From Verrucomicrobiales bacterium (GTDB lineage: Bacteria; Verrucomicrobiota; Verrucomicrobiia; Limisphaerales; J093): 64,000 nucleotides of DNA. The notes under the pieces are model-generated. The model was not told where the DNA came from, searched no databases, and saw only the letters and a list, made by a program, of their open reading frames with translations. Within the stretch, counting starts at the first letter, position 1, and each line of letters opens with the position of its first letter. This document shows, in pieces, positions 45,262-53,213 of the stretch. The stretch covers positions 310,001 to 374,000 of the forward strand of contig JACKPW010000001.1 in assembly GCA_024233215.1 (NCBI GenBank). Reading direction: 5' to 3'. Both the position numbers and the translations under genes were made by a program.

Positions 45262-47766
45262 ATGCTTGCAAGCCACCAACAACCGAGGCGGGAAACCTGG
45301 CTCGCGCTTCGGCGATCGCCACACCGCCCCGCTCACGGACAGTGGCGGGTCGTCCTGCTGCTGGGGATCCTGTACGCCAGCCCGTTGCCCGGGCTCGCAC
45401 TCGATCTCACGAAGGCCGTTGTGGTGCATTCCCCCACGCTTTCCAGACCGGAAAGGAAGGCCGTGGCGCTGTTGCTCGATGAGGTCGAGAAACGGGCGCA
45501 CTTGCGCTGGCCCGAGGAATCCGATTGGCCGGAGGATGGCCGCCCGGTGATCGCGCTGGGGCAGACCTCGGCCTGGCCGGGCTTCGCAGGGCCCTTTGCC
45601 GGAACCACCGGAACCGCGGTCCCCATCCACCACCTCAAACCGGAGGGATTCCATCTGAGCGCGGCGGTGACAGCGACGGCCTCCGGCGTGCTGCTGGTCA
45701 GTCACGACACCCGCGGGGTTTTGTTTGGCGTGGGCCACCTGCTCCGACATTTGGACATGAGCCCGGGCCACGTGGCGTTGCCGGACAACTTCGCGGTCAC
45801 CACCGCTCCCCGATATCCGCTTCGGGGCCACCAACTCGGATACCGGCCCAAGACCCATTCCTATGATGCCTGGAACCTGGCGCAATGGGAACAGTACTAC
45901 CGGGATCTCATCGTCTTCGGCGCGAATGCCGTCGAGTTGATGCCCCCCCGTACGGATGACGATGCCGACAGTCCGCATTTCCCTTTGCCGCCGCTCGACA
46001 TGTTGGTGGGCATGTCGCAACTGGCGGACGACTACGATCTGGATGTCTGGATCTGGTATCCGGCGATGGATCCGGATTATGCCGATCCGGCGACGGTGGC
46101 CTTTGCCCTGCGTGAATGGCGGCAGGTGTTCGAACAGTTGCCACGCCTCGACGCGGTGTTTGTGCCGGGCGGGGATCCCGGACACACCGCTCCCCGAACC
46201 CTGATGGCGTTGCTGAAACTTCAGGCGGCGTCGTTGCGGGAAGTGCATCCCGAGGCGCAGATGTGGGTGTCGCCTCAGAGCTTTGACCGCGCCTGGCTGG
46301 ACGAGTTCATCGGGATCCTGCGCCACGAGAATCCGGACTGGCTGTCGGGGGTGGTCTTCGGGCCCCAGGTGCGGATGAGCCTGCCCGAACTGCGTGCCGC
46401 CGTGCCGCCGCGCTATCCGATCCGGCATTACCCCGACATCACCCACACCCGCCAGTGCCAGTACCCGGTCCCCGACTGGGATGTGGCCTTCGCGATCACG
46501 GAAGGGCGCGAATGCATCAACCCGCGGCCCGCGGATCAGGCGGCCATCTTCCGGTTGCTGCAGCCGCACACCATCGGCTTCCTTACCTATTCCGAAGGGT
46601 GCAACGACGACGTCAACAAGGCGGTCTGGAGCGCCTTGGGCTGGGATCCGGACCAACCCCTGGACGCGATCCTGCGCGAGTACAGCCGCTACTTCATTGG
46701 GCCGGACGCGGCCGATGGATTCGCCCAAGGCCTCCTCGCGTTGGAGCGAAACTGGCGGGGCCCCTTGGCGGCGAACGGTGGGATCGAGACCACCCTGCAG
46801 CAGTTCCAGCAGATGGAGCGGGAAGCCCCACCCGCCCGAAAGGCCAACTGGCGGTTTCAGGAAGCGCTGTTTCGCGCCTACTACGATGCCTATGTTCAAC
46901 GTCGCCTGGCGTACGAAACCGCGCTTGAGAATGAGGCGATGGATACGCTGCGCCAGGCCGTGACTCTCGGAACGAGCCTCGCGCTTCAGCAGGCCGGGTC
47001 CGCCTTGAATCGGGCGCTGACACAGCCGGTGGCGCCGGCCTGGCGGGCGCGGATCTTCGAACTCGCCGAGGGCCTGTTCCAGAGCATTCGGATGCAGCTG
47101 AGCGTCCCAAGGTATGGGGCCATCGCCGTGGACCGCGGCGCCAGTCTCGACACCGTGGATTATCCGCTGAACAACCGGCGCTGGCTGTTGGAACGGTTTG
47201 CCGAGATCCGCGGGTTGCCCACCGAAACCGACCGGCTCCGCGCGATCCACGCACTCACCGATTGGACCAACCCGGGACCGGGCGGCTTCTACGACGATCT
47301 GGGGAACCCCACGCGCCAACTCCACTTGCTGCGCAATCTCCCGTTCCCCGCTGACCCCGCCAGCTACGTGTCCTCGAAGACCGGTTTCGAGGAAGGCGAT
47401 GTCGTGGACGAACCGGACGAAAAGCCCGAGGGCGCGCTGCGACTCTCCTGGATCGACCATGCCGAGACCCTTTACGACCAACCGCTGCAACTTCGCTATG
47501 AAGGCCTTGATCCGTCGGCCCGCTACCGGGTCCGCATCCTCTACGGCGGTGACAGTCCGAAGCGCCGCGTCCGGTTGGTGGCCGGCGGGGAAGTTGAGAT
47601 CCACCCGCTTCAACCGAAGCCCTTTCCCTATCGCCCGCAGGAATACGACATCCCACCCGAAAGCATCCGGAACGGCGAACTGCTCCTGACCTGGACCCTG
47701 GAGCCCGGCCTGGGCCGCAACGGTCGCGGATGTCAGGTCGCCGAGATCTGGTTGCTCCGGCAATAA
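45262..47766 (+). CDS. Exported glycoside-hydrolase-like protein (GH20/GH67-type N-terminal domain plus TIM barrel)
   Basis: 834 residues from the ATG at 45262; a GTG at 45250 is possible. After a signal helix (WRVVLLLGILYASPLPGLAL) comes an alpha/beta domain resembling the N-terminal domain of hexosaminidases and alpha-glucuronidases (residues ~45-175: KAVALLLDEVEKRAHL, GFHLSAAVTATASGVLLVS, GVLFGVGHLLRHLDM). A TIM-barrel-like core follows (RYPLRGHQLGYRPKTHSYDA, YRDLIVFGANAVELMPPRTD, WIWYPAMDPDY, FVPGGDPGHTAP, GFLTYSEGCNDD), then a C-terminal beta-sandwich. The exact family and catalytic acids are not certain. With the sulfatases and aldolase it suggests glycan degradation. Confidence 0.75.
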   Translation: MLASHQQPRRETWLALRRSPHRPAHGQWRVVLLLGILYASPLPGLALDLTKAVVVHSPTLSRPERKAVALLLDEVEKRAHLRWPEESDWPEDGRPVIALGQTSAWPGFAGPFAGTTGTAVPIHHLKPEGFHLSAAVTATASGVLLVSHDTRGVLFGVGHLLRHLDMSPGHVALPDNFAVTTAPRYPLRGHQLGYRPKTHSYDAWNLAQWEQYYRDLIVFGANAVELMPPRTDDDADSPHFPLPPLDMLVGMSQLADDYDLDVWIWYPAMDPDYADPATVAFALREWRQVFEQLPRLDAVFVPGGDPGHTAPRTLMALLKLQAASLREVHPEAQMWVSPQSFDRAWLDEFIGILRHENPDWLSGVVFGPQVRMSLPELRAAVPPRYPIRHYPDITHTRQCQYPVPDWDVAFAITEGRECINPRPADQAAIFRLLQPHTIGFLTYSEGCNDDVNKAVWSALGWDPDQPLDAILREYSRYFIGPDAADGFAQGLLALERNWRGPLAANGGIETTLQQFQQMEREAPPARKANWRFQEALFRAYYDAYVQRRLAYETALENEAMDTLRQAVTLGTSLALQQAGSALNRALTQPVAPAWRARIFELAEGLFQSIRMQLSVPRYGAIAVDRGASLDTVDYPLNNRRWLLERFAEIRGLPTETDRLRAIHALTDWTNPGPGGFYDDLGNPTRQLHLLRNLPFPADPASYVSSKTGFEEGDVVDEPDEKPEGALRLSWIDHAETLYDQPLQLRYEGLDPSARYRVRILYGGDSPKRRVRLVAGGEVEIHPLQPKPFPYRPQEYDIPPESIRNGELLLTWTLEPGLGRNGRGCQVAEIWLLRQ

Positions 47767-47787
47767 CGCATCCCCGGCCCCCGTTTT

Positions 47788-48606
47788 ATGACTAATCCCA
47801 CCTCCCCTTCCCCCGCCTGGCGCAACCCGGTCAAGGACCGATTGCAGCAGGACCAACCCGTCATCGGCGTCACGATCAGCGTCAACCACGTGGAAACCGC
47901 GGCACAGGCGGCTGCCCTGGGTTTCGATTTCCTGTGGATGGAAATGGAGCACTCGCCGGTGAGTCTCGACGCCCTCCGGGCAATCGTTCTCGCCACGCGT
48001 GGTCTCCCCGCCCTGCCCTTTGCCCGCGTGCCGGTGAATGCGCTTTGGACTGCGAAACGGGTATTGGACGCCGGCGCGCTGGGCGTGATCTTCCCCTTCA
48101 CCAGCACGGTCGAGTTGGCCCGTCAAGCCGTGGACGCCTGCCGCTATCCGCCGGCCGGGAAGCGCGGGTCCGGCGCCGGGCTCGCCACCTTCCGTTGGCC
48201 GGCGGCCGAAGGTTATCACGACTTCGCCGACCGGAACGTCCTCGTGGTGGCCATGATCGAGGAGGAATCCGCACTCGCGCAAATCGACGAGATCGCCGCG
48301 ATCCCGGGTCTCGATGTGTTGTTCGTGGGGCCCAGCGACCTGTCGTTTTCCATGGGCCTTCGCGGCGACATGAGCCACCCGCGGGTGGACGAAGCCATGT
48401 CCCGGGTCCTCGCCGCCGCCCGGGCTCACGGCAAGTTCGCCGGCCGCTACGTGTCCGGAGCGGACGAACTTCAGCGCGCGATCGACCGGGGATTCCGATT
48501 CCTCCAAACCGGCACGGAACTGAATCTCATGGCCGCCGGCGCCCAACAACTCCTGGCGCCACTGGGCCGCGCCAGGCCGGCCAACGACGCCGCAATCCCT
48601 TACTGA
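47788..48606 (+). CDS. HpcH/HpaI-family aldolase
   Basis: 272 residues. Signatures of the class II pyruvate aldolase/citrate lyase-like barrel: LGFDFLWMEMEHSPVSLD, ARVPVNALWTAKRVLDAGALGVIFPF, VVAMIEEESALAQIDEI (metal-binding Glu region) and DVLFVGPSDLSFSMG (metal-binding Asp region). Such enzymes cleave 2-keto-3-deoxy sugar acids or 4-hydroxy-2-ketoacids to pyruvate and an aldehyde. It starts 21 bases after the GH-like gene, so they probably share a transcript; the substrate could be a product of that pathway. Confidence 0.9.
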   Translation: MTNPTSPSPAWRNPVKDRLQQDQPVIGVTISVNHVETAAQAAALGFDFLWMEMEHSPVSLDALRAIVLATRGLPALPFARVPVNALWTAKRVLDAGALGVIFPFTSTVELARQAVDACRYPPAGKRGSGAGLATFRWPAAEGYHDFADRNVLVVAMIEEESALAQIDEIAAIPGLDVLFVGPSDLSFSMGLRGDMSHPRVDEAMSRVLAAARAHGKFAGRYVSGADELQRAIDRGFRFLQTGTELNLMAAGAQQLLAPLGRARPANDAAIPY

Positions 48607-48661
48607 CAGCGTGTCTGAGAGATCGTGGCAGCCTACATGAGGAGGCTTATTCTTGGGGCGC

Positions 48662-49138
48662 TCACGCCTGCCTGGCCTGGCCCGCCGCCTTCAGAGCCAG
48701 CAACTGCGCCCGGTCGGAGGCATCGCGCTCGCGGTAGGTTTCCTTGCTGGCAATGAGGGAATCCAAGCCCAGAAAACGGACTTCCACCCCCTCTATTGTG
48801 ACGGCCTGCGCATCGGCCACTGCCTCGGCGTAAGTCATTTTCCAAGCGTGCGTGCTCACATCGACCTCGACCTCATCCGCCACCTTGACGACCACGTTCT
48901 CCAAGATGTCCGACGGGGAGAGCTCGGCCGCCGCGCCATCCTCCATCCGCGCCAAGCCCTCGATTACCCGCCGGCAGTTGTCTTCCGTTGCCTCCACGAG
49001 GATGTCCACGTCCTCGGTCGTGCGGACCAAGCCATGAAGGATGCACGCCTGCGCGCCGCAGACGAGGTAACGAGCCCCAGCCTCATTGAGCAGGCGGCAC
49101 ACCCGCAGTAATGGCCATTCGGCTTCCATCGGCTCCAC
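48662..49138 (-). CDS. Nucleotidyltransferase (MNT/AbiEii-like), possible toxin or antitoxin
   Basis: 158 residues from a GTG at 49138 directly after the previous stop, or an ATG at 49129. The minimal nucleotidyltransferase pattern is visible: YLVCGAQACILHG followed by TEDVDILVE (Asp43 and Asp45, metal-binding), then VEVDVSTH with a third acidic position. The fold resembles AbiEii and MNT domains that transfer nucleotides to tRNA or proteins. Its immediate linkage to a small upstream ORF suggests a two-gene toxin-antitoxin-like module. Confidence 0.8.
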   Translation of the reverse strand: MEPMEAEWPLLRVCRLLNEAGARYLVCGAQACILHGLVRTTEDVDILVEATEDNCRRVIEGLARMEDGAAAELSPSDILENVVVKVADEVEVDVSTHAWKMTYAEAVADAQAVTIEGVEVRFLGLDSLIASKETYRERDASDRAQLLALKAAGQARQA

Positions 49139-49342
49139 TCACCAAAGGCGGGGATTGGGCTGCTCGCGGCGCCAGCGTTCGTAGTCCTCGCGGGTCTTCG
49201 CCTTGAATACAAACCCGCGTGGACGGGGGTAGGGATTGAGCAACTCCAATTGCCGTTGCAACACCGTGGCTCTCGCCAGCGCCTCCTCGGGAGAGACCGG
49301 GCTCAGGTCATCGTTCGTCCGGCGTTTACCAACCCGCTTCAC
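49139..49342 (-). CDS. Small partner protein of the nucleotidyltransferase
   Basis: About 67 residues if started at the GTG at 49342; the open frame extends to 49438. It ends LLNPYPRPRGFVFKAKTRED then YERWRREQPNPRLW, a compact, basic, conserved-looking sequence that I associate with small ORFs next to nucleotidyltransferases. Its stop codon abuts the GTG of the nucleotidyltransferase gene, so the two are translationally coupled. An antitoxin role is an inference from position only. Confidence 0.6.
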   Translation of the reverse strand: MKRVGKRRTNDDLSPVSPEEALARATVLQRQLELLNPYPRPRGFVFKAKTREDYERWRREQPNPRLW

Positions 49343-49513
49343 ATCCGAACGATAGCAGAACGCCTGGGCTTGGGAAGCTCCGGCCTTGGCCAAGGTCGTA
49401 GGGACCTCGAGAAAACCAAGTCCTACCTGTGGAGCCAACCTCCATCATCTCTCGGACAAACCATGGCACCCCGCTGGATCGCGGTTTGCGGCCCCATCCC
49501 CGCCAACCCGGGC

Positions 49514-52219
49514 TCACCGGCGGGTGGGCGTGGCCACGCGCAGCAGGCGCTGCGAAGCCACTTCAATGGCTGCGGTGTGGGAAAGCCAGGGACCGACGGC
49601 CAGGAGATTCGCCGCCCCCGGTTCCGGGCTCCATTGGCCCGACACCTTGCCCGCACCCTGGACCGTGTAAAGCACACCGGGAACCGTCGACCACACCAGC
49701 CGCAGCCCCTCGGCCACAAGGGACGCGGATTGCAGTCGGAGAACGGACTGGGGGTCGTTGGCCATGGTCGAAGCCTCGAACTCCGCCCGGTTGCTGGCCT
49801 GATCGCCGTCCAGGTCGCCATCGGCGTCGTTGACCGTCTTGTCCAGGCCGTTGATGTCCTCGTAATAGTCGCTCATTCCGTCGCCGTCGCCGTCCACATC
49901 GGCTTGGGTCAGCCAATCGAGGTGGAACCGGACGAAGGTCAGTGTCTCGTAGGCACTGCTGTCGCCGGTTTCGTAAAGCAGGCCCACGGTGCCATCGGCC
50001 AGGATGGTCAGGTCCGAGTAGGCGGCCGGCCGGGTGTCGATGCGACGTTCCACGCTCCAAGTCAGGCCTTCGTCTTCCGACAACCGGACGGTCATGTTGG
50101 CTCGGGAACTGCTGGAGGCCGGGTTGGCAAAGAGCAAGCGATCGCGGGGCGCGCCGTCGAGGGTGGAGCTGTGGCGGATGAAGCTGGCCTGGCAAACGGG
50201 ATCAGGAAGCGCATACCGGAGGGGCGACCAGGAACCGTTGCCTGGCGTCGTGCCGCGGGTGTAGGTGGACCAGACGCGCCGGCCGCCACCCCCGCTCGGC
50301 GCCCGCGCGGAGACCATGATTTCGCCGGTGTTGAGTTCGACCATCTGGTTCTCGTTGAGTTGCGGGGGAATCTGGGAATTCACGTCCGGGCTCACCCGCC
50401 AGCTCAAGCCGTGGTCCGTGCTGTAGAGGAAGAAGGCCCGGGCGTTGACGCCGCCGGGATCCGTGTGTTGCGAGGGGAAGAGCAGCGTGCCGTCGCGAAG
50501 CTGGAGCCCGTGGCCGGGAGCCTGGAAACAGACCCCCCAGTTTGGGTTCACCTTGGCCTCCGCCGTGATGTTGATCGGCGCGGACCAGGACAAGCCGTCA
50601 TCATCGCTGCGGGTCAGAACGTACTGGCCGGTCTGGTCGGGGCCGAGGCCGGCGCCCGAGCCGACGTAACCGTGGTTGCCTTGGGACCACAAGGCGGCAA
50701 CCCAGATCGTGCCGGTCTGACGGTCCACAAGGATCGCCGGATCCCCCACGCCGTTGCCGATCGAGCCGGGGACGGTCTCGTCGTAGTCGAGAATCGCCCT
50801 GGCGTTGGTGGCCCAATCCCAGGTGCTGCCGTTGTTCGTGCTGCGCAGGCAACCCACGTCCACGCCCGCCGGCAAATCCGCAGAGCTGTTCCAGCGCAGA
50901 TCGAACACCGCAACGAGCGTGCCTCGAAGGGTCGTGGCCAGACCGGGGATGCGGTACGTGTGCACGCCGTCGTCGCCCGCCTTGCGGACGATCGTGCTGA
51001 AGAAGGTGTTGCCAACCGTCAGAAACTCCGGAGGTGCTTCCACTGGGGGCGTACGCACCTCGTGGTTCAGACCGACACTCAGCAGGCTGGCATCCAGGAC
51101 ATTTCCCCACTTCGCCCCGCGGCGAGGCTCGACCGCAATCCAGAAGCGATTCACCCCCGCACCCAGTTCCTGTTCACCGGAAACCGACAGGGCGCCGGTC
51201 AATGGACCCGTGTGGGCGCCGAACCGGGTCAACGGGCGGAACTGTGCGCCGCTGCCAGTGAAGTAAACCCCGACCGACGCGAGGTCGTTCAGGTCGGTCG
51301 TGCCATCGAGCGTGAACGTCAGGTTGGTAACCACGCCGGGTCCGAGCACATCGACCTCGAGCAGTGCGTGCAGGCCAAAATCCGGCACCACCCGGCTGGT
51401 CTGCGCCGCCACACACGACGCCGGCAGGAATTCCTCCGGTGAACCCCACTTGGCGACGAGGTAATCACTGACCTCCTGGCATTCGCCTTCGTCCAGCGCC
51501 CGGTCATAGACGAGAAACTCGGCCAGATCCACCGCCAATCCACGGCCGGCGGCGACGTTCTGGCCGAGGATCAAGCCGCCGAGGCCACTGGTGAGGCTGT
51601 TGGTGTAGCTCAGGCTGTCGCCTCCTCCAATTCGATGAGTGACCCGCGTCGCGCCGGCCAGGGCTTCAAAGGTAAAGGCGTGAGCCTGCCAGACATTGGT
51701 CGCGGCCGGCAGGGTGCTCGGATCGGGGTTGTTCCCGCCGCCGCTGGGTTGCAGACCGACCTGCCACGAACCGCCGCGTACCTGGGCGCGGGTGAGGCCC
51801 GGCGCGTTGGCGGAGCCGTCGAACAGAAAACCGTCTCCCGCAGTGGTCAACTGGCAGTAGGCAATAAACGTCCGGTCGGCACTCAGCGTGCCGAAATTCG
51901 CAACGGCCGCCCAAACCCCGTCCGCCCCATCGCAACGCAGTACATTCCGCACGCCTCCGGCCGTGTTGAAACGGACCAGTTCCGGTGCGCCGCTGATGCG
52001 ATCGAGGTGTCGTGCAGCGGGGGTTCCGGTGGTCGCCCGGTTCTGCCAGGCCGTGACCCGGCCCGTGGCATTCGTTTGAAGACCGTCATCGCTGCGGTAC
52101 CACGCGTATACCGAGTCAGCCGAGGGGGCGACGGGCTCGGCGGACGCCGTGCCCGGGGCCGGGGCGGCCAGGAGGGGCAGCAGGAGCAGTCTCCAGGGGC
52201 TTCGGAAGGACGCCTTCAT
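49514..52219 (-). CDS. Secreted sialidase (GH33-like) with N-terminal lectin-like domain and C-terminal calcium repeat
   Basis: About 901 residues from the ATG at 52219 (MKASFRSPWRLLLLPLLAAP); an ATG at 52231 is possible. The N-terminal ~230 residues form a LamG-like lectin domain (VYAWYRSDDGLQTN, LAEFLVYDRALDEGE). A linker domain follows, then a six-bladed sialidase core with the Arg-Ile-Pro motif (HTYRIPGLATT) and four Asp boxes (STNNGSTW, SDDDGLSW, STDHGLSW, SEDEGLTW). The C-terminal part has a thrombospondin-3-like calcium stretch (DVDGDGDGMSDYYED, DADGDLDGDQASN) and a final beta-sandwich. It probably releases terminal sialic or related acids outside the cell. Confidence 0.92.
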   Translation of the reverse strand: MKASFRSPWRLLLLPLLAAPAPGTASAEPVAPSADSVYAWYRSDDGLQTNATGRVTAWQNRATTGTPAARHLDRISGAPELVRFNTAGGVRNVLRCDGADGVWAAVANFGTLSADRTFIAYCQLTTAGDGFLFDGSANAPGLTRAQVRGGSWQVGLQPSGGGNNPDPSTLPAATNVWQAHAFTFEALAGATRVTHRIGGGDSLSYTNSLTSGLGGLILGQNVAAGRGLAVDLAEFLVYDRALDEGECQEVSDYLVAKWGSPEEFLPASCVAAQTSRVVPDFGLHALLEVDVLGPGVVTNLTFTLDGTTDLNDLASVGVYFTGSGAQFRPLTRFGAHTGPLTGALSVSGEQELGAGVNRFWIAVEPRRGAKWGNVLDASLLSVGLNHEVRTPPVEAPPEFLTVGNTFFSTIVRKAGDDGVHTYRIPGLATTLRGTLVAVFDLRWNSSADLPAGVDVGCLRSTNNGSTWDWATNARAILDYDETVPGSIGNGVGDPAILVDRQTGTIWVAALWSQGNHGYVGSGAGLGPDQTGQYVLTRSDDDGLSWSAPINITAEAKVNPNWGVCFQAPGHGLQLRDGTLLFPSQHTDPGGVNARAFFLYSTDHGLSWRVSPDVNSQIPPQLNENQMVELNTGEIMVSARAPSGGGGRRVWSTYTRGTTPGNGSWSPLRYALPDPVCQASFIRHSSTLDGAPRDRLLFANPASSSSRANMTVRLSEDEGLTWSVERRIDTRPAAYSDLTILADGTVGLLYETGDSSAYETLTFVRFHLDWLTQADVDGDGDGMSDYYEDINGLDKTVNDADGDLDGDQASNRAEFEASTMANDPQSVLRLQSASLVAEGLRLVWSTVPGVLYTVQGAGKVSGQWSPEPGAANLLAVGPWLSHTAAIEVASQRLLRVATPTRR

Positions 52220-52254
52220 GGCCGTGATCATAGCAAGGGCTTCGTGCCAAGTCG

Positions 52255-52671
52255 CTAACGCCCCGGCTCGAAGCGATCAACGTCGGGGACCTTGTCGAAG
52301 TCACGGTCGAAGGAGGCCACGGGCAGCTTCGTTTCCACCGCGGTAGCCACGAGATACGCATCGACCAGATGAACACCGGTTGCCTCGACTCGTCCCAGCG
52401 CGTCGAGCATTCGCGCTTTCTCCGCAAGACGCACCCCGAGGCGAGTCACCAATTGCGCCAACGTCGCGGCGACTTCCTTTCGGGGCCGCCGGTAGAACGA
52501 TTCCAACGTGAAGGCGGTTTCTGCCAGCACGAGTGGTGAAAGCTCGAGCACGACCTCACCGCGTTCAGCGCTTTCCATCAGCCCGGCGGCGGCGGCGAAC
52601 ATCCCGGGTGGCTCTCCGGTCAGGAAGCGAAGCAGGATGTTTGAGTCAACGTGATACCGGGGAACGCTCAT
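52255..52671 (-). CDS. vapC: PIN-domain toxin of a VapBC module
   Basis: 138 residues. The PIN signature has Asp9 in YHVDSNILLRFL, Glu in LVLAETAFTLE, and C-terminal acidic residues in HLVDAYLVATA and VASFDRDF. VapC toxins are Mg-dependent RNases, often of initiator tRNA or rRNA. The ATG overlaps the antitoxin stop by 4 bases, the usual coupling. Confidence 0.9.
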   Translation of the reverse strand: MSVPRYHVDSNILLRFLTGEPPGMFAAAAGLMESAERGEVVLELSPLVLAETAFTLESFYRRPRKEVAATLAQLVTRLGVRLAEKARMLDALGRVEATGVHLVDAYLVATAVETKLPVASFDRDFDKVPDVDRFEPGR

Positions 52672-52925
52672 CGGCCGTTCGGCTTCAGGGATTCATCGAC
52701 CCAAGCGGTCGTTGCCGCTTCCGTCTCTTCGTGAACGCTCGAGAAGGGCACTTCGGATTTGAGGCAGCCGGCCAACTCCATGACGCTTGGCACTGGCCGT
52801 ACGACTGCGGAACCGTCGTTGCGAACTTCCCACTGCAGGCGTCGGCGGGGCGCAACGCCCAGTGCTTCGCGCACTTCCTGAGGAACCGTTGTCTGCCCCT
52901 TATCGGTTACGGTCGAAGTTACCAT
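52668..52925 (-). CDS. vapB: AbrB/VapB-type antitoxin
   Basis: 85 residues. An N-terminal swapped-hairpin DNA-binding domain (TVTDKGQTTVPQEVREALGV) and a C-terminal toxin-binding tail (FSSVHEETEAATTAWVDES). It would neutralise the adjacent PIN toxin and repress the operon. It overlaps vapC by 4 bases. Confidence 0.9.
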   Translation of the reverse strand: MVTSTVTDKGQTTVPQEVREALGVAPRRRLQWEVRNDGSAVVRPVPSVMELAGCLKSEVPFSSVHEETEAATTAWVDESLKPNGR

Positions 52926-53037
52926 GCGCCCAGATTACTACATTCCGCACCATTACCGCAACAGCGTCATTACCAGCCAGCCGGCTTTCTGCTTGCTGCG
53001 ACCGGGGCGGGTCGTTCTTAATCGGCCCCACGGATTT

Positions 53038-53133
53038 GCCAGGGCCCACGGAATGCAGACGTGCAAACCCCGCCAGGGCCGGAAGGCAGCAACGGTAGCG
53101 TGATCGGCATCTGCCGTGGTCACCCTGGCTTTT
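53038..53133 (+). ncRNA. ffs: 4.5S-type signal recognition particle RNA
   Basis: The conserved apical loop appears as CAGGGCCGGAAGGCAGCA (GGAA tetraloop and asymmetric loop that bind Ffh). The ends pair: GCCAGGG (53038) with CCCTGGC (to 53129), then CCACGG with CCGTGG and GCAGA with TCTGC. T-rich bases after 53129 suggest termination. Its place 81 bases before dnaX matches the scr/ffs-dnaX-ybaB-recR order of many bacteria. Confidence 0.93.
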
Positions 53134-53213
53134 CCGTCTTTTTTTGTTTTCCTGGCCGTCGATCCCCCGGCTTCGTCCGGTGGCGGCCGACGCAAACCCA
53201 GAGTCTTGCGCGC

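Noticed and set aside
45040..48549. 1169-residue minus-strand open frame
   Set aside because: It is antisense to the GH-like and aldolase genes, which have recognisable domains; the frame has no motif of its own.
49250..51442. 730-residue plus-strand open frame
   Set aside because: Antisense of the sialidase gene; no domain, and composition (Gly, Arg, Ala-rich) is that of a shadow.
53061..53213. In-frame 5' extension of dnaX
   Set aside because: It overlaps the SRP RNA and shows no DnaX homology; the GTG at 53214 precedes the first conserved residues.
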